DNA from: Opitutaceae bacterium
GTDB taxonomy: Bacteria > Verrucomicrobiota > Verrucomicrobiia > Opitutales > Opitutaceae
Assembly (NCBI GenBank): GCA_028284235.1
Contig: JANQSC010000051.1
Location: 1 to 64,000 of the forward strand
Direction of reading: 5' to 3'
Length of the DNA stretch: 64,000 bases
The position numbers were made by a program, and so were the translations under genes. The notes beneath the pieces were generated by a model that was not told the origin of the DNA, searched no databases, and saw nothing but the letters and a program-made list of their open reading frames with translations. This document shows, one piece after another, positions 33,763 through 41,859 of this stretch. Each line of letters starts with the position of its first letter. The stretch's first letter is position 1.

Positions 33763-35283
33763 ATGCCCACGGAGATTTATCAGAAAATAGCGGAAACGAA
33801 TACTTGGGGAGCGATTGCCCCTGAGTTGGCGCTGGCCATTCTTGCGTTGTCGCTTCTCGTTTTGGAAATCGTTTTGCCAAAAGTGGCCCACGGCGTAATT
33901 CCGCGCGTCGCTATTCTCGGTCAGCTGGGAATACTCGCCTACGTGTTTACGACTACTTGCGCGGGTACCTGCGTTACCGGAGAGGCGTTTGGCGGAATGC
34001 TGTCATTCGACAATACGGGACAGTTGTTCCGTATGTTCTTTTTGGTGACATCGGTATTCGTGAGCTATCTTGGGATGGTGAGCTTGGAGAACAAGACGCT
34101 TCCGCAGGTGGAGTATTTCCATATTTTGCTGGTGATTACGGCCGCCCTGATGCTCCTGGCTCAGGCCAGTCATTTCGTCATGCTCTTCGTCGCCCTGGAA
34201 ACGGCGACGGTTGGATTCTACATCCTCGTCAGCTACTTCCGCAACCAGGTGGTTTCCTTGGAGGCCGGTTTGAAGTACTTGATCATGGGGGCGTTGAGTT
34301 CCACGATTCTGTTGTTCGGGATCGTCTTGCTGTACGGCGCGGGCAGCAATCCGGCCTTGGCGGGAAGCAGCCTGGATCCGCTGAACTTCGGCAACCTCGG
34401 GGTCTTCCTCTCCGCGAACTCGAGCGATTCGCTCGCGTTGATCGGCATGCTTTTGGTGATTTCGGGCGTCGCGTTCAAGATCGGCGCGTTTCCGTTCCAG
34501 ATTTGGATTCCGGACGTTTACCAGGGGGCGCCCACGCCCACGACTGCCCTTTTGGCGGTCGCTTCGAAAGGGGCGGGATTCGCGATGCTGATGCGGCTGG
34601 CGGATTTGTTTTCGCCGCTGGGCGAGTGGATGTACCCGCTTTTGAGCACTTTGGCGGTTCTGACGATTCTGTTTGGGAATCTCGCGGCCTTGACGCAGCG
34701 GAACTTGAAGCGGTTGCTGGGCTTGTCGGGCGTGTCCCACGCGGGTTTCCTTCTCATTGGCGTGGTGGCGGCTCGTTCGGTGGAATGGGCGTCCACCGCG
34801 GTGATGTTCTATTTGTTCGCCTACTTGCTGGCGTCCGCCGCGGTCTTCGCTGTAATGGTCCACCTGGGCAAGGACGACGACTCGGATCTCACACTCGACG
34901 ACTTGGGCGACCTGGCTCATAAGAACGGTTTCCTGGGAATGGCTTTGGCGGTTGGGATCGGCTCGCTGGCCGGGATACCGCCGCTGGCGGGTTTCATTGG
35001 CAAGCTACTGATTTTCGTGGCGGCTTTCGAGGCGGAGCTCTACGGGCTGCTGGCGGTTGCGGTGATTGGCGTCGTGGTGTCGATTTACTACTACTTTGGC
35101 ATTTTGAAGAGCGCGTTTTTCGAAGTCTGGCGATTCCAGGACGATGACGAGGAGACGCCAGAAGAGCCGGTTCCGGGGGCGTCGCTGCGCTTTTTCGGCA
35201 AAGTGGCGATTGTGTTGGCCGTCGCTGGAACGATCGTTTTGGGATTTTACCAAAACCCGTTGAGCAGCTTGCTCGGGGGGTAG
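33763..35283 (+). CDS. nuoN: NADH-quinone oxidoreductase subunit N
   Basis: NuoN (506 residues, 14 helices) is the antiporter-like subunit closest to the peripheral arm and ends the operon. Family blocks are 'FVALETATVGFYILVSYFRN' (about 145-164), 'KIGAFPFQIWIPDVYQGAPT' (about 239-258) and 'TQRNLKRLLGLSGVSHAGFL'. An internal acidic insertion 'EVWRFQDDDEETPEEPVPG' lies before the last helix. A TGGATACA motif (33753-33760) sits two bases before the ATG. No clear terminator follows. Confidence 0.96.
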   Translation: MPTEIYQKIAETNTWGAIAPELALAILALSLLVLEIVLPKVAHGVIPRVAILGQLGILAYVFTTTCAGTCVTGEAFGGMLSFDNTGQLFRMFFLVTSVFVSYLGMVSLENKTLPQVEYFHILLVITAALMLLAQASHFVMLFVALETATVGFYILVSYFRNQVVSLEAGLKYLIMGALSSTILLFGIVLLYGAGSNPALAGSSLDPLNFGNLGVFLSANSSDSLALIGMLLVISGVAFKIGAFPFQIWIPDVYQGAPTPTTALLAVASKGAGFAMLMRLADLFSPLGEWMYPLLSTLAVLTILFGNLAALTQRNLKRLLGLSGVSHAGFLLIGVVAARSVEWASTAVMFYLFAYLLASAAVFAVMVHLGKDDDSDLTLDDLGDLAHKNGFLGMALAVGIGSLAGIPPLAGFIGKLLIFVAAFEAELYGLLAVAVIGVVVSIYYYFGILKSAFFEVWRFQDDDEETPEEPVPGASLRFFGKVAIVLAVAGTIVLGFYQNPLSSLLGG

Positions 35284-35366
35284 CGAGTGGGGGTTAGATC
35301 GCTCTCACGCTGCCGGGCGCGGTTTAGCGTTGTGCCAGCTGGATTGAAAATCTAGCGTTTCACTCC

Positions 35367-35882
35367 ATGTATCGGTTCATCCTCGTTACGCTGTCGCTTT
35401 CGGTCGCTGCCTCGTCGCAGGCGGCGAACTTGACGGTGGACGCGACGAAGAAGAAGGAAACGAAGGTAATTCAGCCGGCTAAGCAGCCCGCGAAGTTCGC
35501 GACTTCGATTCAAAACAAGCGTTTTGAAACCAAGAACCTGAAGAAGAATACGGTCGCGTTGACGGATAAGCGATTCTCGGTTTCCTCCCGCCTCGCCGAG
35601 GAGACGATGAACCGGCTGGATGGCCAAAGAGCTGCGCTGGTCACCGCCGAGTCCAAACGGACGAGCGAAATCCTTGACCAGACCGTCACCGCGTCGGAGG
35701 AGTTTGAACGGGCTTACCGGAACGCTTTGACGATCGAGCTTTCGAAGCGCGCGGCGTCTCAAGTCGAGATCGGCAAGAAGAAGAAAAAGGCGAGCCAGGC
35801 GGACATCAATCGCGACGCCAAGGTTAGGCGCGATTCGGAAGAGGGCTTTACAATTCAGAAAGCCGGTTCCGGCGATCGCTAG
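35367..35882 (+). CDS. Hypothetical secreted basic protein
   Basis: Not recognised. The 171-residue product begins with a plausible signal peptide ('MYRFILVTLSLSVAASSQAA', cleavage near residue 20) and is then Lys-rich and mostly charged, with a helical segment around 75-125 and a run 'KKKKK' near 139. No cysteines and no membrane helix after the signal. It is 83 bases downstream of nuoN on the same strand and may be read from the nuo promoter. Its TAG stop lies in a palindromic CTAG shared with the stop of the convergent gene (35879-35882). Confidence 0.6.
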   Translation: MYRFILVTLSLSVAASSQAANLTVDATKKKETKVIQPAKQPAKFATSIQNKRFETKNLKKNTVALTDKRFSVSSRLAEETMNRLDGQRAALVTAESKRTSEILDQTVTASEEFERAYRNALTIELSKRAASQVEIGKKKKKASQADINRDAKVRRDSEEGFTIQKAGSGDR

Positions 35883-36157
35883 GCATTTCGAATTTTGTCT
35901 TTCGCAGCTTCTCGTTCTTCGTCGAGTCGGGCTTTTTCGCCGGAGATTTGCTTTCGAATCGCTTCCACCTCCTCGAACTCGCCCTTGGACTGGGCGCTGG
36001 CCAATTGCTGGTTGAGGAAGATCTCTCGCTCGGCGACTTTGGCGTCGAACTTCTCGTCGACCTCGGCCAGCTGTTGTTTCGTCTCTTCTGAGAGTGGTTT
36101 CGAGTCGGGCTCTTCTTGCTGGAGGCGCTCCATGGCGAGTTCGTATGCGGATTTCAT
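35879..36157 (-). CDS. Conserved coiled-coil hypothetical protein
   Basis: A 92-residue, highly charged, helix-only protein ('MKSAYELAMERLQQEEPDSK', then heptad-like Ala/Glu/Lys runs to the end) predicted to be a coiled coil in the cytoplasm. I recall similar 'MKSAYELAMERL' starts in other Verrucomicrobia and Planctomycetes, of unknown function. ATG at 36157 fits this start; an ATG at 36193 would add 12 unrelated residues. Its stop shares a CTAG with the convergent gene, and hairpin element B lies just upstream. Confidence 0.7.
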   Translation of the reverse strand: MKSAYELAMERLQQEEPDSKPLSEETKQQLAEVDEKFDAKVAEREIFLNQQLASAQSKGEFEEVEAIRKQISGEKARLDEEREAAKDKIRNA

Positions 36158-36208
36158 GGTCTGAATTGAAGGATCGCCGGCGGGATAATGCAACGAAACT
36201 CGGACCTT

Positions 36209-36390
36209 AGAGAGTGTCCAATAAGTCTGAATATGTATCGTTGTCCTTCAGGTGGGCAGCGTCCTTTTTCGCCTTTGGCCGCGTTGCGGCCGTGGGCCAA
36301 GGCCCTCCGGGCATTGGCTCCACGTCCACGCCTTGCCAAAGGCGAAAAATTCCAGCTGCGATGCATATTCAGACTTATTGGACACTCTCT
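36209..36390. repeat. Hairpin element B (MITE-like)
   Basis: This 182-bp element has 32-base terminal inverted repeats (36209-36240, 36359-36390) matching at 31 of 32 positions, and a second, perfect 15-bp stem inside (TTTTTCGCCTTTGGC at 36265-36279 against 36335-36349). It is the shorter relative of element A. If the unit is GAGAGTG...CACTCTC, both flanks are TTA, consistent with a 3-bp target duplication. The right-hand TTA is the stop codon (TAA on the minus strand) of comEC at 36390-36392. Confidence 0.87.
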
Positions 36391-38009
36391 TAGAGAAAGC
36401 GCGCGATCGCGAGGCAAATGCTCGTGTAGATGGAGGGAAACGTCCAGAGCCACGACTTCGGAAAATCCCACCGCTTGGCGTATCCGTAGGCGAAGAGCGA
36501 CAACAGTAGAACCAGGAGAAGAAAAAGAAGTCCAACCGGAGGGCTCTCGATGGTGAGAAACGCGGGCCCGAGCCGTTCCAATCCGTACAGAATGGCATGC
36601 ATGGCCGACAAGACGACCTCGGCGGCGTTGTTCCACAAAACCGTCAATGGCGTCAGATGGATGATACCGGATAACAGAGATAGAAATCCGGCGATGATGA
36701 CGAGCGAGGCCAAGGGTATCAGTATTATATTCGCGACGATTCCTATAAACGAGATCGTATTGAAATAAATAATACTCAGAGTTGAGGAAGCGAGGAAGGC
36801 GGATAAACTGATTCCGAAACTGGATAGAGCGAATCGGCTTGAGAAGTGGACTATGTAATGGGGTGCTCGCCAGGATTCCCTGGGCAGATCCTCGCAGGGG
36901 TTCCACGCTGCGGTGGCTGCGTGAGCGATCGGCACGCCGTATAGCAGTATTGCGGCGACGGTGGTGTAAGACAGCTGGAATCCGGCGAGAAATAGTTGAA
37001 ACGGATCGATGACGAGGCAGATCAAAGCGGAGAGGAAAAGGGCGTTGAGCGCTGCCGTCTGTCGTTTGCTGGCGAGGCAAAGATAGTAGCAAGCGATCAT
37101 AAGCGTCGCCCGCCACGCGGAGGGAGCGCCTCCGGTGATCGCTACGAATGAGGCGATAGCGCAGAGGTTGGGAATCGGTATCCATTTTCTCGATAGCCGA
37201 AAAAGCTGGAGAAACTGATGCCCGCAGGTGGCGATGACTCCAATGTGAAGGCCGCTAATGGCGAAAAGGTGAAGGGCCCCGTTTTGGAGGAATCGTTGCT
37301 TTTGCTCGGGGTCGAGCTCCCCTTTGATTCCCAGGAGCATGGCGCGGTACGACTTCGTTTCGCGGGAGGAGGCATCCAACCCGAGGCTCAGGGTGCGTCG
37401 GGCAGATTGGAGGAGGCGATCGAGTAGCGCTCTCAGTCCGTCTGAGTTCGGGTCGATTGCGTGGACGACCCCGCGTTTGACGCGAAGCGAAACTCGGGCG
37501 TTCACCAAATAGGCGTCGAATCCGTTTGCGGTTGCTTCGGGAAGCACTGGTGAAACGAGGCCGACGCAATGGAGGATCGATCCGACGGACGCCGCGTTGC
37601 TTCCCTCGCCTCCTTCCTCGAACGCGAGCGAGAAGTAGACGCGTCGATTCTTGACGTCGGCGAGATGCGGCTCGGACTCGACGATTCGGCCAATCCCCCG
37701 CGCTTGCTCAGGTCCGGCCTCGAACAAGCGTGTGACCGCGATGGAGAGAGTGGCTTCGCGTTCTGGACGTGTGGGGTCTGCTTGGGCCTGGTTTGTTTGG
37801 TCGACGATGTAGGCGTATCCGCCCAGCATTAAGCTAGCGAATATTGTTAGTGGCCAATGCCGGTTCGAGACGAGCAGTGAAGCGACCGCCAACGCGACGG
37901 CTCCGATCGCGGGTATAAGCGGGCGCTCAATCGGGATGGCTCGTCCCAGCAGTAATCCAAAGACAAGCGGGACGAGTATCCATAACAGCGGTACTCGAGA
38001 AGGATTCAC
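36390..38009 (-). CDS. comEC: ComEC/Rec2-type competence protein without beta-lactamase domain
   Basis: ComEC forms the inner-membrane channel for single-stranded DNA in natural transformation. The 539-residue protein has two N-terminal helices, a DUF4131-like soluble region (about 60-180) and the Competence domain with its signature 'FAISGLHIGVIATCGHQFL' (about 251-269), preceded by 'YRAMLLGIKGELDPEQKQRF', followed by about eight helices. The C-terminal metallo-beta-lactamase domain found in many ComEC proteins is missing, as in a number of Gram-negative relatives. ATG at 38009 is 10 bases from the thiD stop, so the two genes may be co-transcribed. The stop abuts hairpin element B. Confidence 0.88.
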   Translation of the reverse strand: MNPSRVPLLWILVPLVFGLLLGRAIPIERPLIPAIGAVALAVASLLVSNRHWPLTIFASLMLGGYAYIVDQTNQAQADPTRPEREATLSIAVTRLFEAGPEQARGIGRIVESEPHLADVKNRRVYFSLAFEEGGEGSNAASVGSILHCVGLVSPVLPEATANGFDAYLVNARVSLRVKRGVVHAIDPNSDGLRALLDRLLQSARRTLSLGLDASSRETKSYRAMLLGIKGELDPEQKQRFLQNGALHLFAISGLHIGVIATCGHQFLQLFRLSRKWIPIPNLCAIASFVAITGGAPSAWRATLMIACYYLCLASKRQTAALNALFLSALICLVIDPFQLFLAGFQLSYTTVAAILLYGVPIAHAATAAWNPCEDLPRESWRAPHYIVHFSSRFALSSFGISLSAFLASSTLSIIYFNTISFIGIVANIILIPLASLVIIAGFLSLLSGIIHLTPLTVLWNNAAEVVLSAMHAILYGLERLGPAFLTIESPPVGLLFLLLVLLLSLFAYGYAKRWDFPKSWLWTFPSIYTSICLAIARFL

Positions 38010-38018
38010 AGGACGAGT

Positions 38019-38828
38019 TCAGGGAGAGTGGTTGATGAAGCGTTTTCCTTCGATGAATACGGGCCGTTCCATGCCTTTTCTGAGGTAGGCGAGCGCGTTC
38101 GAGACTGAAGCTCGTATGTCGAGTCCGCGCGCCAAGTGGGCTGCGATCGTCGCGCTCAGCGTGCATCCGCTTCCGTGTGTATCGATATCTAAGATACGTT
38201 CTTGCGTAAATCGAGCAATCGTTCCGTCGTTGAGCGACAGCGTATCGACGAGCGTGTTTCCGGTCAAGTGGCCCCCTTTTATCAGAATCGCGCAGTTGTA
38301 GGCATTCGAAAGTTCTATCGCGGCTTGTTCAATCTTCTCTTGCGAGCGAATGCCGCGATCGACGAGAATCTCCGCTTCGTCGAGGTTGGGGGTGATGACG
38401 GTGGCCATGGGCAATAGTCTCGACTGGATTTGCTCGAGCGTGTCGTCGCTAATGAGTCGCGCTCCGCTAGAAGCGACCATTACGGGATCGACTACTAATT
38501 GGAAGGATGACTTCTGTCGGGAGAGAGAATCACAGACGGCCTGGACGATCGCCGCGTCGTAGAGCATGCCGGTCTTCATGGCCTTGGGCGAGAAGTATGC
38601 GCAGACTTGGTCGATCTGGGCGGCGACAATCTTCGGGTTTAGCGGCTGGATTTCAGTTAGGATGTCGGGAGATTGGGCGGTGATGCAGGTGACGGCGCTT
38701 GTTCCGTAGGCGCCGTTTGCGGAGAATGAGAGGAGGTCGGCTTGGACTCCGGCGTTTGCTCCGGAGTCGGACCCGGCGATCGTCAGGGCGACGGGTGCGG
38801 AACGGCGGGAAACGGTATTTGATTCCAT
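38019..38828 (-). CDS. thiD: Hydroxymethylpyrimidine (phosphate) kinase
   Basis: ThiD phosphorylates HMP and HMP-P for thiamine synthesis. The 269-residue ribokinase-fold protein shows 'LTIAGSDSGANAGVQADLLS' (about 15-34), 'VDPVMVASSGARL' (the substrate-binding region, about 117-129) and the anion-hole motif 'DTHGSGCTLSATIAAHLA' (about 215-232). No TPP riboswitch-like sequence is visible in the 60 bases before the start, which it shares with the divergent rarA gene. Pyridoxal kinase is a distant alternative. Confidence 0.92.
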   Translation of the reverse strand: MESNTVSRRSAPVALTIAGSDSGANAGVQADLLSFSANGAYGTSAVTCITAQSPDILTEIQPLNPKIVAAQIDQVCAYFSPKAMKTGMLYDAAIVQAVCDSLSRQKSSFQLVVDPVMVASSGARLISDDTLEQIQSRLLPMATVITPNLDEAEILVDRGIRSQEKIEQAAIELSNAYNCAILIKGGHLTGNTLVDTLSLNDGTIARFTQERILDIDTHGSGCTLSATIAAHLARGLDIRASVSNALAYLRKGMERPVFIEGKRFINHSP

Positions 38829-38888
38829 GATGCGCTTTGGTATAGGGATGCTTGCAGGGGATCAACGCTTCCTTTTTAGTTTATTGAA

Positions 38889-40244
38889 ATGGGATCGCAG
38901 GATGAGCTTTTTTCGGGGGACGCGTCGCTCGACATGATTGCGGGGGAGCCGGACCGGGACGCGTCGAACGACGGGCATCGCCCTCTGGCGGCCCGCATGC
39001 GACCGCGTTCGCTCGCGGAGGTGGTCGGGCAGGAGCATATTCTGGGGGCGGACAAGTTGCTGCCGCGGCTCGTGTCGTCGAACACCTTTGGCAGTCTGTT
39101 GTTTTACGGGCCGCCCGGGTGCGGGAAAACGAGCTTGGCGGAGGCGATTGCCCGGGAGACGGACAGCCGGTTTGTCCGGGTGAACGCGGTGATGTCGAAC
39201 GTGGCGGAGATTCGGCAGATTCTGGCGGCGGCGCGGCGTACGGAAAAGAAGGATACAGTGTTGTTTATCGACGAGATCCACCGGTTCAACAAGTCGCAGC
39301 AGGATCTGCTACTCCCGGACGTCGAGGCGGGGAATATACGTTTAATTGGAGCGACGACCCACAATCCCGGCTTTTACGTGAATGCTCCCTTGTTGAGTCG
39401 CAGCCACTTGTTTCGCTTGGAGCCACACTCGGTGGAGAATACCGCCGCCCTCCTGGCGCTTGCCTTGGAGGATCGCGAACGCGGGCTGGGCGAGCGTGGC
39501 CACCGAGCGTCGCTCGAGACATTGCGGGACTTGTCCGCCTTGTGCGACGGCGATTTGCGTCGCGCCTTGAACGCGTTGGAGGTCGTTGCCTTGGGGTTGG
39601 AGGAGGGCGCGGAGATTTCTCGGGCGTCGATCGAGGTGTTTGCCAGCGAGCGCCAGATACGCTACGACGCGGACGCGGACGAGCACTACGACACGATATC
39701 GGCGTTTATTAAGAGCATGCGGGGCGGGGATCCGGACGCGGCGCTCTACTGGCTGGCGAAGATGCTGGCGGGGGGCGAGGATCCCCGGTTCATCGGTCGC
39801 CGTCTCATTATTTTCGCGTCGGAAGACGTGGGACTGGCGGATCCGCACGCCTTGCCCTTGGCGACAGCGACTCAGCGGGCGTGCGAGTTCGTGGGATTGC
39901 CGGAATGCGAGATAAACCTAGCCCATTGTGTGGTGCACCTGGCAACGGCGCCGAAGAGCAACTCTGCTTATTTCGCCTTGGGCAAAGCGAAGGCGGCGAT
40001 CGCGGAAGGCCCCGTTCAGGAAGTGCCGGTTTGGTTGAAGGACAAGGGTGGCGCTGCATCCAAGCGCCTGGGCCATTCCCAGGATTATGAATACAGTCAC
40101 TCGGCGACTGAAAACGTGACGGGCCAGGAATACCTGAGGGAACCGCTTTCGCTATTCGAAGCGAAGCGAATCGGGGCGGAAACGGAGATAGCGGAACGGC
40201 TAGAGCGTTGGAAACGCTTGAAGGCGGAATTGAATCGGGAATAG
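38889..40244 (+). CDS. rarA: Replication-associated recombination protein A
   Basis: RarA (MgsA, Mgs1/WRNIP1 relative) is a tetrameric AAA+ ATPase that acts at stalled replication forks. The 451-residue protein has an N-terminal 'PLAARMRPRSLAEVVGQEHI' (about 32-51), Walker A 'GPPGCGKTS' (74-82), Walker B 'VLFIDEIHRFNKSQQD' and the sensor region, and the RarA-specific C-terminal 'MRGGDPDAALYWLAKMLAGG' and 'IIFASEDVGLADPHAL'. Length fits. It is divergent from thiD and precedes the YhcH-type gene by 13 bases. Confidence 0.95.
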   Translation: MGSQDELFSGDASLDMIAGEPDRDASNDGHRPLAARMRPRSLAEVVGQEHILGADKLLPRLVSSNTFGSLLFYGPPGCGKTSLAEAIARETDSRFVRVNAVMSNVAEIRQILAAARRTEKKDTVLFIDEIHRFNKSQQDLLLPDVEAGNIRLIGATTHNPGFYVNAPLLSRSHLFRLEPHSVENTAALLALALEDRERGLGERGHRASLETLRDLSALCDGDLRRALNALEVVALGLEEGAEISRASIEVFASERQIRYDADADEHYDTISAFIKSMRGGDPDAALYWLAKMLAGGEDPRFIGRRLIIFASEDVGLADPHALPLATATQRACEFVGLPECEINLAHCVVHLATAPKSNSAYFALGKAKAAIAEGPVQEVPVWLKDKGGAASKRLGHSQDYEYSHSATENVTGQEYLREPLSLFEAKRIGAETEIAERLERWKRLKAELNRE

Positions 40245-40257
40245 TGGCTCCTACCTT

Positions 40258-40734
40258 ATGATTGTAGACCATATCGAGAATTGGCGCGCCTACGATTTTG
40301 GCGCAGCCTGGGTGAAGGCGTTTACCTATTTGGGAGGGCTGAACGCGGAGTCGGAGGAAGGCGAGTTTCCCATCGACGGCGAGACTGTGTTCGCCCGAGT
40401 AATGAGCTACGACACCAAGCAGGAGACGGATGCGGACGCCGTTCTGGAAGCCCACCGGACCTATGTCGACATTCAAATGACGCTGGAAGGGAGCGAGCGA
40501 ATTGCGTGCTATCCGGCGCATACGCTTGATTCGAAGGGAGGCTACCAGGCGGAGCGGGACGTCGAGTTTTTCACGTACGAGAAGAGCGCGGACATTCAGA
40601 TCAGCGTCTTCCCGGGAACGTTCGCTTGTCTTCTACCCCAGGACGCCCATATGCCGCAACTGGTCACCGGGACGGAGCCGAGTCGGGTGAAAAAGGTAGT
40701 CGTCAAGATCGCTCGGGACGCGCTCGTGATCTAG
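40258..40734 (+). CDS. YhcH/YjgK/YiaL family (DUF386) beta-barrel protein
   Basis: The 158-residue protein fits the DUF386 cupin-like family that includes YhcH and EbgC, linked to sugar (sialic acid, beta-galactoside) metabolism. The family's metal or substrate-binding residues are in 'LEAHRTYVDIQMTLEGSERI' (about 65-84, with the H-xx-Y-xD-Q pattern) and 'DAHMPQLV' (about 129-136, with the conserved PxDxHxP-like motif). It follows rarA closely. Its TAG stop lies in the left CTAG of the palindromic element at 40731-40897. Confidence 0.88.
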   Translation: MIVDHIENWRAYDFGAAWVKAFTYLGGLNAESEEGEFPIDGETVFARVMSYDTKQETDADAVLEAHRTYVDIQMTLEGSERIACYPAHTLDSKGGYQAERDVEFFTYEKSADIQISVFPGTFACLLPQDAHMPQLVTGTEPSRVKKVVVKIARDALVI

Positions 40735-40897
40735 GCCACGTAGACAAATCCACTCATGTCGTCGAGATCGGCTCATTTTGGTCGAAATCGCGTTTACTCC
40801 CTTCGCAATATTTCAATATTGCTCAGGTCGAAGGCCGCGATTTCGTCCCTTAATGCCCTCGATTCGACTTGTTCCGAAATTTGTCTACGTGGCCTAG
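40731..40897. repeat. Palindromic element D between two TAG stop codons
   Basis: The ends are perfect 19-base inverted repeats (40731-40749 and 40879-40897, CTAGGCCACGTAGACAAAT and its complement). An inner 10-bp stem (CGAAATCGCG at 40783-40792, CGCGATTTCG at 40836-40845) and a central one (GCAATATT/AATATTGC, 40805-40822) are placed symmetrically about the same midpoint, so the whole 167 bp can fold as one imperfect hairpin. Both flanks are CTAG, and each contains the TAG stop of one of the two convergent genes. No similarity to elements A and B was seen. No T run follows, so a simple terminator is a poor explanation. Confidence 0.85.
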
Positions 40898-41613
40898 TTC
40901 GATCCGGCGCTGGAGTGGCGGAACAGGCGGAGCATGGAACGCTCGTCGTGCTTTGAGGAGGCGACGAGCTCGTACTCGAGCGGCAAATTGGAAAGGGTGC
41001 GAGTGTTGTTCCCCATCTTGGCCAATAGGAAGAGCGGACGATGAACGTTGAAGTCGAGCCCTTCCAGAGCGTTGTTCTCGTATCCTTGCATGTTGAGAAC
41101 GAGGAGGTCGAATTGGGGGTCGAAATCGGCTCGCTTGAGAATGTTGTGGGCGAGGTCGGTGGTGACGTAGGAGACGCGCTGCGGTTTAGCCCGTTTGAAT
41201 GGCGCTTCGAGCGGCTTCCCCGAGAAACGCTCCGACGACTCTTTTCGAATCGCTTGCTTTATCGACGCTTTGGGTGGCGTCCCACGTACTTCGATGAACG
41301 ACTCCTGCAGCCAATGGTCGACCACGGCGACGTTCAGCACTTGGCTGGCTTTGCGGGCTTTGCGGCATTTGTGAAACAAGTGCGGCCAAGGCTCGATGAG
41401 CAGGCCTTTCCAGCCGAGCGCTTTCTCAAGATAGAGGGTAAAACTGTCTTTGCCCCCGTCGCGGGCGCCAAACTCGACGAAGGTGCCGTTGGGCCGATCA
41501 AAAAAGGGGAGGATCTGGGCTTTGTGCGAAGGGTTCCCCAGCGCTCCGAGCGAGAAGAGCTTTCGAATTCCCGCCCATGCAGGTCGATTGTTGCGAGTAG
41601 CGATCGTTTCCAC
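40894..41613 (-). CDS. FkbM-like methyltransferase
   Basis: A 239-residue SAM-dependent O-methyltransferase-like protein of the FkbM/Methyltransf_21 group. Motif I is 'GTFVEFGARDGGKDSFTLYL' (about 43-62) followed by 'GWKGLLIEPWPHLFHKC', where the Glu after strand 2 would bind the SAM ribose; the region 'FDLLVLNMQGYENNALEGLD' near 168-187 matches the family's 'D.lkiDvEG.E...L.G' block with Asn for Asp. Often linked to polysaccharide or glycan methylation, but no glycan genes adjoin. Its stop lies within the right CTAG of element D. Confidence 0.8.
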   Translation of the reverse strand: METIATRNNRPAWAGIRKLFSLGALGNPSHKAQILPFFDRPNGTFVEFGARDGGKDSFTLYLEKALGWKGLLIEPWPHLFHKCRKARKASQVLNVAVVDHWLQESFIEVRGTPPKASIKQAIRKESSERFSGKPLEAPFKRAKPQRVSYVTTDLAHNILKRADFDPQFDLLVLNMQGYENNALEGLDFNVHRPLFLLAKMGNNTRTLSNLPLEYELVASSKHDERSMLRLFRHSSAGSN

Positions 41614-41763
41614 TGAAAAAGTCGTTCCCTTGAGATACGGCGCCTAGAGAGTTCAGTTTAGAATCGCTGATGCGAAAGGGGCGCTTAACCCTGTCGGGGC
41701 CGGGAAAACCCGGTAATCGGGTTCATTCTGTATTCATATTGTAAATAATACATGAAGGATTTT

Positions 41764-41785
41764 GCCTAGTAGTTCCCCTGACTAG
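41764..41785 (+). promoter_or_regulatory. Possible shared upstream box of VPDSG-CTERM genes
   Basis: CTA, seven bases, CCCTGA occurs with a further ACTAG so that the box ends 74 bases before the ATG at 41860, nearly the same place as at the first VPDSG-CTERM gene. The 246-base gap before this gene also holds a small hairpin AACCCG/CGGGTT (about 41708-41724). Function inferred only from the shared spacing. Confidence 0.25.
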
Positions 41786-41859
41786 CGAGAAGTGCTCAGG
41801 CCCGATAGACTCGATTACGGATGAATGATAGGATGGTGGAAATTCAACTGCGAAGAATC

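Noticed and set aside
38829..38888. Possible thiamine riboswitch upstream of thiD
   Set aside because: The 60-base gap contains none of the TPP riboswitch core sequences and is too short.
41645..41665. AGAGAGTTCAG resembling the outer end of elements A and B
   Set aside because: Similarity ends after eight bases, and no opposite arm is present.
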